From assembly GCA_964006375.1 (NCBI GenBank), contig OZ023266.1, positions 68,930,891 through 68,994,890 on the forward strand: a DNA stretch of 64,000 nucleotides. Direction: 5' to 3'. The stretch comes from Tillus elongatus. Lineage: Eukaryota; Arthropoda; Insecta; Coleoptera; Cleridae. This document shows, one piece after another, positions 10,362-22,328 of the stretch; within the stretch, counting starts at the first letter, position 1; each line of letters opens with the position of its first letter. Made by a program: the position numbers and the translations under genes. The notes under the pieces are model-generated. The model was not told the DNA's origin. It saw nothing but the letters and a program-made list of their open reading frames with translations, and made no database searches.

Positions 10362-13300
10362 TTACTCCACCCATTCCAAAATCACTGTGCCTTGAACTAG
10401 TCTGCACAGCGATTGGTAGGGTGAAGTTTTATATTGCTCTGTCTCCGGTCTAGAGTGACCGTAGATCAGTTGTCTTTTCCGGTCCAGAGCTATACACTCG
10501 CACAAGATGTGCTGGGCTGATTCCTCCCCCTCGCCGCAGAGTCTGCATGCGAGGTCCCCTTCGAACCGCCCCATTTTATGTAGGTGTTTCTTGACGGCCA
10601 TGTGTCCCGTCAAGAGACCTGTTGTGTTTCTGAGCTGTCCTCTGCTAAGGTTTAGCAGCTCCACAGCTCTCTTTGAACTGGGTCCGTCAATTATTGACTT
10701 CCCATGTCTGAGCCCTGGACAGTCCGCCCAGTACACCTTGTGTTGGTTTCTGACCCAGGACTTAATGGCTCCCCTGGCAGTGCTCTTTGACACGCCCAGA
10801 GCCGGTTCTGGTCCCATAAATGGTTCTGCTGACCCCCTCTTTGCGAGACTGTCAGCTTCTTCATTGCCTTTGACCCCCGAGTGACCCGGCACCCAGATGA
10901 GGGTCACCTCATTCTGCCCAGCCAGGTCGCTCGTCTCGTCTCGGCACTCACTCACCAGCCAGGAATTTACCCGTGGGCTACTTAGTGCCTTAAGGGCTGC
11001 CTGGCTGTCTGTGGCTATGAGGATCCGCTTGTTGGTGTAGCCCCTCCTCTTGTTCTCCCGCACACAGTGCAGGATGGCGTACATCTCGGCCTGAAACACC
11101 GTTGCATGGGCTCCGAGGGAAATACTGTGACTTACCCTCGGTCCTTCCGAGTAAACACCTGCCCCCGTCCCACGCTCCCCGCCAGATCCGTCCGTGAACC
11201 AGACGAGCGCGTCCCGTGGTATGCCCGGTGTCTCCTCCCGCCATGCCCCGCGATCAGGGATTTCCACTGTGAAGTTGTTTTCCCTGCACATTCGCGGGCT
11301 CGCGAAGTCTGACCTCATTTCAAGCATGGGTTCCTTCACGATCTCCTGAATTTTGCAGTGGCCCCTGAAGCCTGGGTTGATCTTCAGTCTACCATTGCAG
11401 GCTAGTCTGTATAGTCCTAGCCTGGCCTCTCCCATAATAACGAAGTGTAGGGGGGGTAGATCCAGCAACACCTCCATGGCGGCTGTTGGGGTTGAAGACA
11501 TGGCCCCTGTGATGCCTAGGCAAGCCATCCTTTGGATCTTGCCTAGTTTTTGTTTGGCACTGGATTGTGTCACCTTAGGCCACCAGACCAGTGCCGCATA
11601 TGTTAACGATGGTCTGACCACCCTTGTGTACAGCCAGTGGGCCATACTAGGTCTTAGTCCCCACGTTTTTCCATATAGCCGCCTAGTGACGGCTAAGGTC
11701 ATGACTGCCTTACGCAGTATTTTTCCAATGTGACCATTCCAGGTTAGCTTAGAGTCCAATACGACCCCAAGATATTTTACCTCCCTGGCCATTGGAACGC
11801 TCCTACCGTATAGAGTGAGAGTTCTGTGGCTTTCACACTTCCTCCTCCTCGTAAACGGCACGACGGTTGCTTTCTCGGGGCTCACCCCGAGCCCTTGATC
11901 AACCGTCCACCCTTCCACCACTTTCAGTGCAGTCTGCATACGCTCCCACACTGCCTGTGTGACCTTTCCTCGGACTATGATGACAATGTCGTCCGCATAG
12001 CCCTGTACCTCATACCCCCCTCCCGAGAGCCTCCCCAGCAGGCCGTCCACGACTAGACACCAGAGCAAGGGAGACAGAACGCTCCCCTGCGGACACCCCG
12101 CCGCGACCCCCGCCAGCAGAGTCCCTCCCGCGAGTGAGGTGAACACCGCCCTGTCCCTGAGCATGGAACCGATCCACCTGCAGCAGGTCTCCTCTATTCC
12201 ACGCTCCCGGGCAGCTGCCAGAACCGATCCGAACGAGGTGTTGCTAAAGGCCCCCTCTATGTCTAGGAAGGCCCCCAGCGCCACCTCCTTGTTCTCCAGC
12301 GTATTCTCCAGTTTCAGCACCAGTTGGTGCAGTGCTGTTTCTGTTGAGAATCCTGCTCTGTATGCATATTGTCCGCAGTGTAGAGGATATGCTTCCAGTA
12401 CACCGCCCCTAATGTGCCGGTCGAGCAGTTTTTCCACTGTTTTCAGCAAGAAGGACATGAGACTTATTGGCCTCAGGGACTTTGCCTGGTCTGTTGGACG
12501 CCCAGGTTTAGGAATAAATACAACCCTGGCCAGTCTCCATGCCCTCGGAATGTACCCCAGAGCCAGGCTGGCCCTCATAATGAGGGTAAGCACCGGCGCC
12601 AGTATATCTATCCCCTGTTGGAGCATGATGGGCATTATTCCATCAAATCCCGGCGATTTGTATGGCTTAAAGCTGTTAATGGCCCATCTGATTTTGCTCC
12701 AGGTAACCACCTCTTTAGCGACTGTCCAGTCTACTCTAGATGCCCGCCTATAAGGCGCCTCTATTTCTGAGTGTTCCCAGTCCGGAGGTGATTGGTTTAT
12801 TATGTTACAGCCGGGGAAGTGCGTCTGGAGTAAAATTTCCATAGTTTCCTCCCCCGAGCTTGTAAAGCCTCCCGTGGGTGTTCTAAGGGAGCCTATGTTA
12901 GTCTGAGGGCCCTTAGACAGGATCTTGTGTAGTCGAGCACTCTCGGACGTGTTTTCCACTTCTTCGCAGTGCCTCCTCCACGACTCCTTCTTGGCGTCCC
13001 TCAGTCTTTTGTTATAGGTCGATAGGGCCTGTCTATATTCATCCCATGCTCCCGACCTTTTGGCCGCGTTAAACAGCTTACGAACCTGCGTCCTCCTTTG
13101 CCTGAGGTCCTCGTTCCACCATGGGACGTTCCTGGTGGACACCCTCATTTTCAGGGGGCAGTTGGCGTTATAGGCCGAGGTAATTGCGTCTCGCAATTGG
13201 ACTGCTGCAATCTCGAGGTCTATTGAATCCCTTATGGCCCTCTCAACCCCCCGCAGTTCCACAGCTAGGTCTGCCCTGTAGGCTTCCCAGTCCGCCTTGC

Positions 13301-14006
13301 GGGGGTCCCGGTACCATACCGTTTCTCTTTCGACTTTGGCGATTTCAAACCGGATGTATCTGTGGTCTGAGCTACTCACTTCCCCAGACACAGCCCAGCT
13401 TTTAACAAAGTCACCCAGAAACTGGGTGGAAACTGTTAGGTCTAAAACTTCCTCACGCCGTGTTGTGACGAATGTCGGTTTATTACCTCTATTCAATATG
13501 TCTAAATTAAATTTCATAAAGAATTGTAAAAGTGCCTCACCCCTAGAGTTTGTGTCCGAGCTACCCCACAACTCATGGTGCGCATTCGCATCCATGCCGA
13601 TGATGGTCTGCCATCCACCTGCTCTGCTACCCACCATCAGCTGCTCCAATTCGTTGGGTGGAGGAGGGTCCGTGCTGTCCCCTGGCAGATAGGCTGACGC
13701 GACAGTAATGTCCCTCAGCCCATCCGCTCCTCCACATCGGATTTTGATCGTTGCCAGGTCCCTGGAACAGAAATTCATTAGAGGGAGAAACTCTATCCCT
13801 TCCCTGACAAAAATGCAGGCCCTCGGATTCTCGCTGGACCTGCTGTAGATGAGCTTTCCATTAGCTCCGCCGAGTCCCTTGATCTCTCCTTTGTAGGAGT
13901 ACGGTTCCTGGATGAGGGCCACATCCGTGTTCCTCAGAGCCATTAGTAGTCCGGCCGTGGCTGCCCTACTGTGTTGGAGGTTGACCTGAAGGAACCTAAG
14001 TCCCAT
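10362..14006 (-). CDS. LOA-like ORF2 polyprotein: APE endonuclease, reverse transcriptase, RNase H, CCHC finger
   Basis: 1214 residues, uninterrupted. The endonuclease lies at residues about 1-225 (LIQEPY, DANAHHELWGS, SSDHRYI). The reverse transcriptase lies at about 430-760, with KSPGFDGI, RPISLMS, GCPQGSVLSPLLW and the catalytic GYADDIVI box at about residue 670 (11988-11999). RNase H lies at about 930-1065, with WFTDGSG at about 936, ATDSQAAL and WVPGHSGVKGNEEAD. A C-terminal CRLCGEGEESAQHILCEC finger follows at about 1150-1170. The enzyme nicks target DNA and primes reverse transcription there. The ATG at 14006-14004 lies inside the end of ORF1 in another frame, so translation is probably coupled to ORF1 termination. 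All catalytic boxes look complete. Confidence 0.93.
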   Translation of the reverse strand: MGLRFLQVNLQHSRAATAGLLMALRNTDVALIQEPYSYKGEIKGLGGANGKLIYSRSSENPRACIFVREGIEFLPLMNFCSRDLATIKIRCGGADGLRDITVASAYLPGDSTDPPPPNELEQLMVGSRAGGWQTIIGMDANAHHELWGSSDTNSRGEALLQFFMKFNLDILNRGNKPTFVTTRREEVLDLTVSTQFLGDFVKSWAVSGEVSSSDHRYIRFEIAKVERETVWYRDPRKADWEAYRADLAVELRGVERAIRDSIDLEIAAVQLRDAITSAYNANCPLKMRVSTRNVPWWNEDLRQRRTQVRKLFNAAKRSGAWDEYRQALSTYNKRLRDAKKESWRRHCEEVENTSESARLHKILSKGPQTNIGSLRTPTGGFTSSGEETMEILLQTHFPGCNIINQSPPDWEHSEIEAPYRRASRVDWTVAKEVVTWSKIRWAINSFKPYKSPGFDGIMPIMLQQGIDILAPVLTLIMRASLALGYIPRAWRLARVVFIPKPGRPTDQAKSLRPISLMSFLLKTVEKLLDRHIRGGVLEAYPLHCGQYAYRAGFSTETALHQLVLKLENTLENKEVALGAFLDIEGAFSNTSFGSVLAAARERGIEETCCRWIGSMLRDRAVFTSLAGGTLLAGVAAGCPQGSVLSPLLWCLVVDGLLGRLSGGGYEVQGYADDIVIIVRGKVTQAVWERMQTALKVVEGWTVDQGLGVSPEKATVVPFTRRRKCESHRTLTLYGRSVPMAREVKYLGVVLDSKLTWNGHIGKILRKAVMTLAVTRRLYGKTWGLRPSMAHWLYTRVVRPSLTYAALVWWPKVTQSSAKQKLGKIQRMACLGITGAMSSTPTAAMEVLLDLPPLHFVIMGEARLGLYRLACNGRLKINPGFRGHCKIQEIVKEPMLEMRSDFASPRMCRENNFTVEIPDRGAWREETPGIPRDALVWFTDGSGGERGTGAGVYSEGPRVSHSISLGAHATVFQAEMYAILHCVRENKRRGYTNKRILIATDSQAALKALSSPRVNSWLVSECRDETSDLAGQNEVTLIWVPGHSGVKGNEEADSLAKRGSAEPFMGPEPALGVSKSTARGAIKSWVRNQHKVYWADCPGLRHGKSIIDGPSSKRAVELLNLSRGQLRNTTGLLTGHMAVKKHLHKMGRFEGDLACRLCGEGEESAQHILCECIALDRKRQLIYGHSRPETEQYKTSPYQSLCRLVQGTVILEWVE

Positions 14007-15153
14007 TAACCCTTAATTGCTTCCCCAGTGGGCGGAAGCTAACCCTTCCCATGCCCCAGAATGCCTTGAAGGAGGTTCCTTCAAGGGCTCTGTAAGATGT
14101 CGGGTCGATCGAGAAGGCGAGCGTCTGTCCTTTCTCCTCTGCCTTCCTGCTTAGAACTGACCAGTGTTGCGTCCCCAGTTCAGGGTTCTGGATCTTAAGT
14201 CTGCTGATCACCGTCTCCTGCGGGACGGTGTCAGGGATCCGTACGAGGACCTTGCGTCTCTTTGGGAGTTCCTTGGGCTCGACGGCTGTCAAGTCCGCCC
14301 CCTCCCAAATCTGACCGAGGCCCCCGATCGTTTTCCGCAGCCAGTCCCGCGACTGCGGGCCGGCACAGGTTATCCAGAGGATGCCCCCCGTCAGGCGCGT
14401 CCGGTGGAACTGAGGCGGGCTCTCCCCTTCCTGAAGAGAGTCCACTGCAGCTACCACCGCAGCCTGGATCAGGTCCGCCTTCCCCTGGTCTAGCGTGACC
14501 TCAGGATGGCGTCTGTCAATCACCGCCATCCCGAGGCCCTCCGCAGCCTCCCTGTAAGAGCCAGTCTGCGCCGGTGTTCCGGCCTTAGTTCCTTTGGGAG
14601 GTCTGTCTGTAGTAGGCGTGCTAGAGCCAGAGCGCGGCGTCTTCCGACTCGCACTCTCCTCTTGCGCCTTTACAGGCACCCTGGCCCTTTTGGAACGTCT
14701 GTCTGTAGTGGGCGTGCTAGAGTTCGAGCGCGTCCTCTTCTGACCCGCACTCCCCTCTTGCGCCTTTACAGGTTTCTCGACCGTCCAGGTCCCGGCCGCC
14801 ATTTTTTGCGCCCTCCGGAGCTTCTTTCTTTGCGCCTCGGAAAGACGCTTGGACTGCCGGGGCAGTCCCTCTACTCTAACAGTAGAGTCCTCACTGGTGG
14901 AGGGGCCCCCGGAGTCCGCGGAGCTCGCCGCCCTCCGGTGGGACCCAGCCTCCAGCTTGGGTGTCGGGGACAGGTCTCTGGCCGAAGCTACCCCCTGATC
15001 CCCCGTATCTACGCCGGTCGTGGGACCTCCAGAGTCCGCTGCCGCACCCTGGCTCGTCTCCGTTTCCGGGATAGACTCAAGGCTCAAGTCTGTAGCCGGA
15101 GCCACTCCTCGAGCCTCATTGGTTTTGGTTTTATATGTATTTATAATCTTCAT
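13996..15153 (-). CDS. LOA-like ORF1 protein with DUF4780-like domain
   Basis: 385 residues, intact, ATG at 15153. Residues 1-200 are low-complexity and rich in Ser, Thr, Pro, Glu and basic residues. They contain a tandem duplication of 32 codons (96-bp period): the blocks PVKAQEGSAGQKRTRSNSS and PVKAQEESASRKTPRSGSS each lead into STPTTDR. Residues about 205-370 resemble the DUF4780 domain of ORF1 proteins in insect LOA-type elements and should serve in RNA binding and particle assembly. There is no CCHC knuckle. The stop overlaps the ORF2 start by 11 nt. A related but decayed ORF1 lies at 26581-27615. Confidence 0.85.
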   Translation of the reverse strand: MKIINTYKTKTNEARGVAPATDLSLESIPETETSQGAAADSGGPTTGVDTGDQGVASARDLSPTPKLEAGSHRRAASSADSGGPSTSEDSTVRVEGLPRQSKRLSEAQRKKLRRAQKMAAGTWTVEKPVKAQEGSAGQKRTRSNSSTPTTDRRSKRARVPVKAQEESASRKTPRSGSSTPTTDRPPKGTKAGTPAQTGSYREAAEGLGMAVIDRRHPEVTLDQGKADLIQAAVVAAVDSLQEGESPPQFHRTRLTGGILWITCAGPQSRDWLRKTIGGLGQIWEGADLTAVEPKELPKRRKVLVRIPDTVPQETVISRLKIQNPELGTQHWSVLSRKAEEKGQTLAFSIDPTSYRALEGTSFKAFWGMGRVSFRPLGKQLRVNGT

Positions 15154-15510
15154 GTTGTTCCCACGAGAATGGGGGAAATACTGTCCACACCATCAGAACC
15201 CCCTGTGTGGTGCAAGGCGGGTTACTCTGGAGGGTTGCCTGGTACTCCAGAGGTTCCGTTCACGACACCATCGCCCTGGTGCCATCCATCCATAGGCACG
15301 GGTCACGTGACACCGTAGATTGGGGGAGTTTAGTTCGACCTCCTTGTCTAGATCCGTCATGTTTAGTTATTAGCAGGGTCACCTCGTGCAGGATGCGGAT
15401 TTTTACCGCGCATGACGGTCTTGGGGAAAGCTTCATCGGGAGTTTATGTTGTTATTTCCACTTCCTCAGCTTGCCCCCTGGAGTCCTTTGGCCCGCGACT
15501 CCTTAACCCC

Positions 15511-15522
15511 TATGATCATATT
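15511..15522 (+). repeat. 12-bp target-site duplication, right copy
   Basis: TATGATCATATT, identical to 10261-10272. Here it resumes the CR1-like ORF2 in frame. Confidence 0.95.
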
Positions 15523-17916
15523 GTTTTACTATCAGATTTTAATATTGATCTACTAAAAAACAGCACAGCTGTTCTGAAATTTTACGAAACTCTTCACTCG
15601 TACGATCTGCTACAACTCATATCAAAGCCGACTAGACTCACGCAAAATTCACAGTCTCTTCTTGACATAGTTATAGTTGATAAATCGCTAGGTGTATTAG
15701 AAGCTGATACAGTCGATACTCATGATATCTCTGATCATTGCCTTGTATATTGCATATTATCTTTGGCTAAAGCAGAATCATTAAAAAGACAGTATCATAC
15801 CTTTAGAAGTTACAAAAATTTTAATATTAATCAATTCAAAAGTGATTTGTGTGCTGTAGACTGGATGCATTATTATAGATTAAACAGCGCTGAAGATAAA
15901 GCAGCATCACTTACTAATGTTTTGAATAAACTTTTCGATACGCATGCCCCTATCGTTACGGTACGAATAACGAAAAAGCCGGCTCCATGGCTAACGGATA
16001 ATATCAGGAATATTATGAAACAGCGTGATAAAGCTTATAATAGGTTCAAAGATAGTCGCGATCCCATTGATTGGCAAAATTATAAACTAATTAGAAACCG
16101 AACTACAAATGCCATAAAAAAAGAAAAACTTGCATTTGCGGAGCGTATGCTGTCTGAAAGTAAAAATAATAGGACGGCCTGGTCTTTGGCTAATAGATTT
16201 GGCATTATTACAAAAAAAGACAATATGTTACCATCACATTTGAGTGACGCAAACAAAATAAATCAATACCTCACGTCTATTAACAGTAGTAAGGCTGATA
16301 TTAGCGAATTAAAAACATATTACAATAGTAATATTTACAAAAATGCAAATAACTTCCATTTTAAACTTGTCAATGAGACAGATATTATGAGGCATATAGC
16401 CTCAATAAAAACAAAAGCTAAAGGCTTTGATGGTGTGAGTGTCGACATGATTCACCTATGTCTCCCGGAAATTCTCCCTCAGCTGCTTCATCTTGTAAAC
16501 TTTTGTATTGAGACAAAGTGCTTTCCCAAAGTTTGGAAAGTTGCAAAGGTTTTCATGTTTCCAAAAGGAAATAATCCAACTGAGTTTAATCATTTAAGAC
16601 CTATAAGCATTTTCCCAGTTCTTTCAAAGTTATTGGAGAAATTGATGTCCGAGCAGATAACTGCTTACCTTGGGGACAACAACATCTTGCCAAATGTACA
16701 GTCCGGATTTGTTAGGGGCAGGTCCACCACAACAGCATTAGCAAATATTAATGATGACATCCTCACAGCTAACGATAAAAATCAAGTTACAGCTTTGGTA
16801 TTGCTAGACTACAGTAAAGCTTTTGATACGATCAGTCATGAACTATTGTGCTCGAAGTTACAATATATTGGTTTCAATCATGACGCCGTTCAGTTTATAG
16901 AAAGTTACTTTTCAGATAGGGCACAGAGGGTTGTCTGCGGGTCGGATGTATCGGATTCTTTGAGTTTATTAAAGGGGGTTCCACAAGGCTCTATCTTGGG
17001 CCCCCTTTTATTCAATATTTATACGTTTGATTTTCAAGAACAAATTATCTCGAGTAAAATACACTTCTATGCCGATGATACCCAGCTTTACAAATCCTTT
17101 CCTGTCGAAAATGCCTTAGACGCTATAACAAGTTTAAATGCAGACCTTGATAGGTTAGTCAGGACAGCAAAGAAGCATGATCTTGCGATAAATGTCAATA
17201 AGTGTTGCGTACTTTATTTTGGCAGGAAAGTCAGTAGGAATAGGGTTTGTTCTCAAAATATTGATATTTTGATAGATGGGAGTCGCTTGGAAGCAAAACA
17301 ATCTGCAAGGAATCTTGGTCTCATAATAGATAACAATTTAAAATTTTCTGATCACGTCACTAATCTTCGTAGAGCTAGCTTTGGCCTATTGAAATCTTTT
17401 TATAGCCACCGAAATTGCCTTCCAGTGAAAGTAAAAGCTCTCTTGGTAAACTCGATGATTCTCTCGCGCTTTAACCATGCTGATGTTGTGTATGGACCTG
17501 CCCTTGACAGTTGGGATCGGCAAAGAATAGAAAAGGTTCAGAAGTCATGTTTACGGTTCATCTTTAATCTAAAAAGAACAGATCGTGTTTCCTATAAGTT
17601 AAAAGAACTAAATTGGCTGAATATGAAGAATCGCTGGAAAGTACATCTTCTTTGCTTGACTCACAAGATTGTCCTCGGGGCGGGGCCTGATTACCTACAT
17701 CAGAAGCTCTGTTTTCGGAGACAAATACATTCGCTCAATACAAGACTCGATCACTTGTTTGCCATACCTAAATATTATACGAGCCAATATCGGGGGTCTT
17801 TTTCCTATGTTGCACCACATCTGTATAATAAAATACCTTTTAAACATACTTTATGTTCTCTGCCAGAGTTTCGGAGATATGTTACAGATTTGTATAAAAA
17901 TAGTCAGTTTGCGTAG
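15511..17916 (+). pseudogene. CR1-like ORF2, 3' part: end of endonuclease and reverse transcriptase
   Basis: About 801 residues continue the frame begun at 9841. The endonuclease finishes with SDFNID and DISDHCL. The reverse transcriptase follows: KGFDGVS, LRPISIFPVLSK, LDYSKAFDTISH, GVPQGSILGPLLF and YADDTQL (17068-17079). A thumb/C-terminal region ends at 17916. There is no RNase H domain. No stop or frameshift occurs in this part, so the only break in ORF2 is the LOA-like insertion: 9841-10272 plus 15523-17916 add up to about 941 codons. The part can no longer be translated normally from its own ATG. Confidence 0.9.
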
Positions 17917-18171
17917 TGTAGTTATAATAAATCATATTCATATTTAGGAATTCCTTTCTTTCAGCTAAATTTAAGGCGCACAATTGTCAATGTTTTGTTG
18001 TTATATTGTTTTGGATACTAAGGCATTTATGATTTGTTTATTTTATAATTTGTTTATTTTGTAAATCCTACATTTTAAGTTATCTTTTAAGGGTTAAGTG
18101 GAAGAAAATTGTAAAATTAACTTCGCCCTAATAAAGACCTCTTATTATTATTATTATTATTATTATTATTT
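17917..18171 (+). other. CR1-like 3' untranslated region and triplet tail
   Basis: It contains AATAAA at 18130-18135 followed by CTTATTATTATT repeats ending at about 18171, the usual 3' terminus style of this group. Confidence 0.8.
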
Positions 18172-19189
18172 TGTATGTTTATTGTGCATTTTCCAAGTTC
18201 GACCAGTGTCTAGCTTCTTCAAATAATTTTCTATCTGTTGGACAATAAAAATAAACAGTTTTTATCAAAACTTAGCATTTTCATTGCGTTTTTACGTAAG
18301 ATAAAAGTGTGGGTATGTTAAGGTTATGTTGTTGACGATATTCGACATCACATGGAACGAAGCCCTACCAAATCTGCATGATACAAATAACGAGAGATAT
18401 GATATTCAGACTATCTATTTTTAGACATGTCATGCGCATGGTGTCAGTGGTGAGTTCAGTGCAACAATAACATGCTGTCGTGCAGTGAGGTTTTACGTTT
18501 CATCACAACCTCTTAACAAATTACGTATTTTACTCATATTTAAGTGCATACAGTTGTAAGTAATAAAAATGAAAAAGATTAAATTTAGTGCTGCGATCTA
18601 TATTATCTATAAAAGACAATATAGGCGTAACTTCAACCGCATTAAACTGACGTAAAGAAACTTTTTGATTGCGAATGACTTTGTTTTAAGTCTGTAGTTG
18701 GACTTCTATAACGTTACTCACCACGTGACGTCATAGGAGGGGGCGGGGCATATGCGCAATATCATATCTCTTCTTAGTCATTATATTATGCCAAATCTGT
18801 TCGTCGGTAATCTGTCCAAACAGGTACATATTTGTTACATGTTACACAATACACATTTCTAAAACCGCAAATTAGAAGTTTAAATAATCGGACCTCAATT
18901 TGTTTACGTACATTACAAAATTTTGATATCTATACAAAATACAAGTAATATTTAATTATGTTTTTAATTTATTTTTTTAACAATCAATAGCAGTAAACCA
19001 TACATGAACAGACTTGCTGTTAAAAATATTAAATAATAAATACATTTAAGACATTTACTGTTTCAACTTATTATAATTTTTATATTTTTTATAAAACCCC
19101 AAAGGAAATGTGAGACAACACTGGCATCTTAGGGATTTCATTAATTCAGGTTGAACAACCGTGTATGCCGGGTTGCCTAACTTAAGCGG
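18172..19189. other. Inner sequence of the TIR-bounded shell
   Basis: Non-coding. Two oppositely oriented blocks near 18391-18404 and 18759-18773 share AGAGATATGATATT, possibly a smaller nested MITE. Just inside the right terminus, 19133-19152 repeats part of the terminal sequence in the opposite sense (TTTCATTAATTC). Confidence 0.4.
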
Positions 19190-19222
19190 TCACGTGGGGT
19201 TCGGGAATTAATGAAAGCCTTG
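19190..19222 (-). repeat. Right terminal inverted repeat of the 8601-19222 shell
   Basis: It pairs with 8601-8633 (31 of 33 positions) and is followed by the TA flank at 19223-19224. Confidence 0.75.
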
Positions 19223-19394
19223 TATAATTGACGTTGGCTCTCTGTTAAAATTATTTAAAAAATTACTAAAGATGTGTCTAAACGCTTGATTATAGAGTGT
19301 GGTGATAAAATTTCGCACAAAATTTATAACTTCGTTAATAATTGTCTATTTTTAAAATCCTGAAATAACTCGACTTTATTTGGAAAAAAGCCTG

Positions 19395-19670
19395 GGCGCA
19401 GCTAGTGCATTGTGGTAGCGAATTTTCGTGTAAATATTTTTAATGGCAAACACGTCGTTTAAAGAAAGGCATTAAAGTTGGTTAACAGTATACCCTATAT
19501 AGTAGTATAGTAGTAACGATCTACCATATTTCATTAGAGAAACTTTGTTGTTGCAAAAAGTATAGAAAATTTTTGAAAATAAACCAAAACCCATAAAAAC
19601 TAGTCCTATTTTTGTGGAAAATGAACCCAAAACCCGAAAAAACTAGTCCTATTTTCTTGTCCAACGAACC
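19395..19670. mobile_element. Degenerate MITE copy
   Basis: It starts with a diverged terminus (CGCAGCTAGTGCATTGTGGT). Its inside contains the MITE block around GGTTAACAGTATACCCTATA in the orientation opposite to copy 1. The right terminus is not recognisable. Confidence 0.5.
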
Positions 19671-20014
19671 ACTTCAAGCTATTTACACACCTGCCAAGAT
19701 ATAATTAGTAACAAACAGCTTATGACAGAAGTTTAATAAGCGATTTTTTAACGAAAATTTGGAACAATTTATAGTTTACAATTTTCCGTTATTTTCAGAA
19801 ATTAGCTTCAGTAGGTAATGTTACACTAAATTAGATTTCTCAAGAAAACTTGCTGAACGAATTTTTTCACGAACATTATAATATATTTTTTTACAATAAC
19901 TTTTTAAACATTTAACATTCATTACGACCATTTCACAAAAATTTAAAAAAAATGATTTCTGCGGAAACATTAAAAGAAATTCTGCGAAATTTTACAATTT
20001 AAGCCACTATCTGA

Positions 20015-21540
<1,526 letters not shown>

Positions 21541-22320
21541 ATAGCTTTCCAACTTTCAAAAAAGTTTTTCGAATGAGCGTGAATTAGAGACTTTGGTACC
21601 TTAGAGGTTTATTCAAATTTTCATAGGGTAGCCAAGTTCGATGGCGTATTAGACGAACAGAGTAAACCAGAAAAGATATCAATCTGAAATTTGGGTTATT
21701 ATAATAGTTGGTCATGATACTCGTTTTGAAAATATTTTTGACATTGCGGCGTCATCAGATACTAACTTTGTTTTTTCAAATGAAACAGCCTGTATATTGT
21801 GAAATTTTAAAATTACCCCGAACATTTTAAAAGTTTTTTTGTTATATATCTTCCACCTATGTCAAGCAGTTAAGGAGATAAAAACCATTATTTAGAAAAC
21901 TTGGCCCACTGCATCCATTAATGAAACAATTATTTTTTCCGTAACCAGTATAGGTGGAGGTCTAAGCTTTTGGCTGCTGTTTGATAATAGGTTGCTATAT
22001 CATGCCATGTCATAAACATCTATTTACTCCAAACAGGGTGTCTACAAAAAAAAAAGATTTTGGTAGAACCTATTAGGTGAGGTAATGCGAGATTTTCAGA
22101 CATAAAGTCATGTATTTTATGATGAGAATAGCAAGATCAAATGATTTTATATCTAGAAGTACCATGTGCTGTTATACCTATTCTCAGGAAAAAACCAAAA
22201 TATTGCAAGTAATGGAAACTTATTTCTCATTATCAGTTTACCATGCTTCCAAACAGTCGAAAACAATTATCAAAATGTAACTGACAAGTCTGTTGTCATA
22301 ATAATCGTACGTGACCTGTT
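21541..22320. other. Gene-free stretch
   Basis: Scattered similarity to the GGGACCTTAG-type block of the AT-core family near 21590-21610; otherwise nothing recognised. Confidence 0.35.
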
Positions 22321-22328
22321 ATTTCGAA

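Larger units (their letters stand above)
10273..15510 (-). mobile_element. Full-length LOA-like non-LTR retrotransposon
   Basis: A 5.24-kb unit on the minus strand. It has a 5' untranslated region of about 357 bp (15154-15510), ORF1, an overlapping ORF2, an 89-bp 3' region (including the stop) and a 12-nt poly-A tail (poly-T at 10273-10284). Perfect 12-bp duplications flank it. Both ORFs are open. The element is clearly more GC-rich than the surrounding DNA and than the element it interrupts. The order APE endonuclease, RT, RNase H, CCHC finger and an ORF1 with a DUF4780-like domain fits LOA or a near relative within the R1/I/LOA group. By structure it is a candidate active copy. Confidence 0.9.
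8650..18171 (+). mobile_element. CR1-group non-LTR retrotransposon, interrupted
   Basis: It has two ORFs in one orientation (8932-9573, then 9841 onward), a 3' untranslated region with AATAAA at 18130-18135, and a terminal TTA triplet tail to 18171. The RT type, the coiled-coil ORF1 and the triplet tail point to the CR1/Crack/Daphne/Rex1 group; the exact clade is not settled. The 5' border is approximate. ORF2 is split by the LOA-like insertion and would be continuous without it, so this element was probably coding-competent when it was hit. Confidence 0.8.
8601..19222. mobile_element. DNA transposon shell with 33-bp terminal inverted repeats, filled by nested retrotransposons
   Basis: Positions 8601-8633 and the reverse complement of 19190-19222 agree at 31 of 33 positions; both read CA(G/A)GGCTTTCATTAATTCC onward. 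Each is flanked outside by TA (8599-8600 and 19223-19224), the target duplication of Tc1/mariner-type elements. Removing the CR1-like element (about 8650-18171) leaves roughly 1.1 kb, the size of a non-autonomous element. No transposase of its own is visible in the remaining sequence. The alternative is two solo copies of one MITE end lying by chance in opposite orientation. Confidence 0.6.

Noticed and set aside
10507..13692. Several plus-strand frames of 70-200 codons
   Set aside because: They are antisense shadows of the LOA-like ORF2, long only because that element is GC-rich.
14164..15506. Plus-strand frames of up to 270 codons
   Set aside because: Antisense shadows of LOA-like ORF1 and its 5' region.
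18391..18773. Possible MITE with 14-bp inverted ends
   Set aside because: Only AGAGATATGATATT matches, with no target duplication or second copy in the window; kept as a note in the shell entry.
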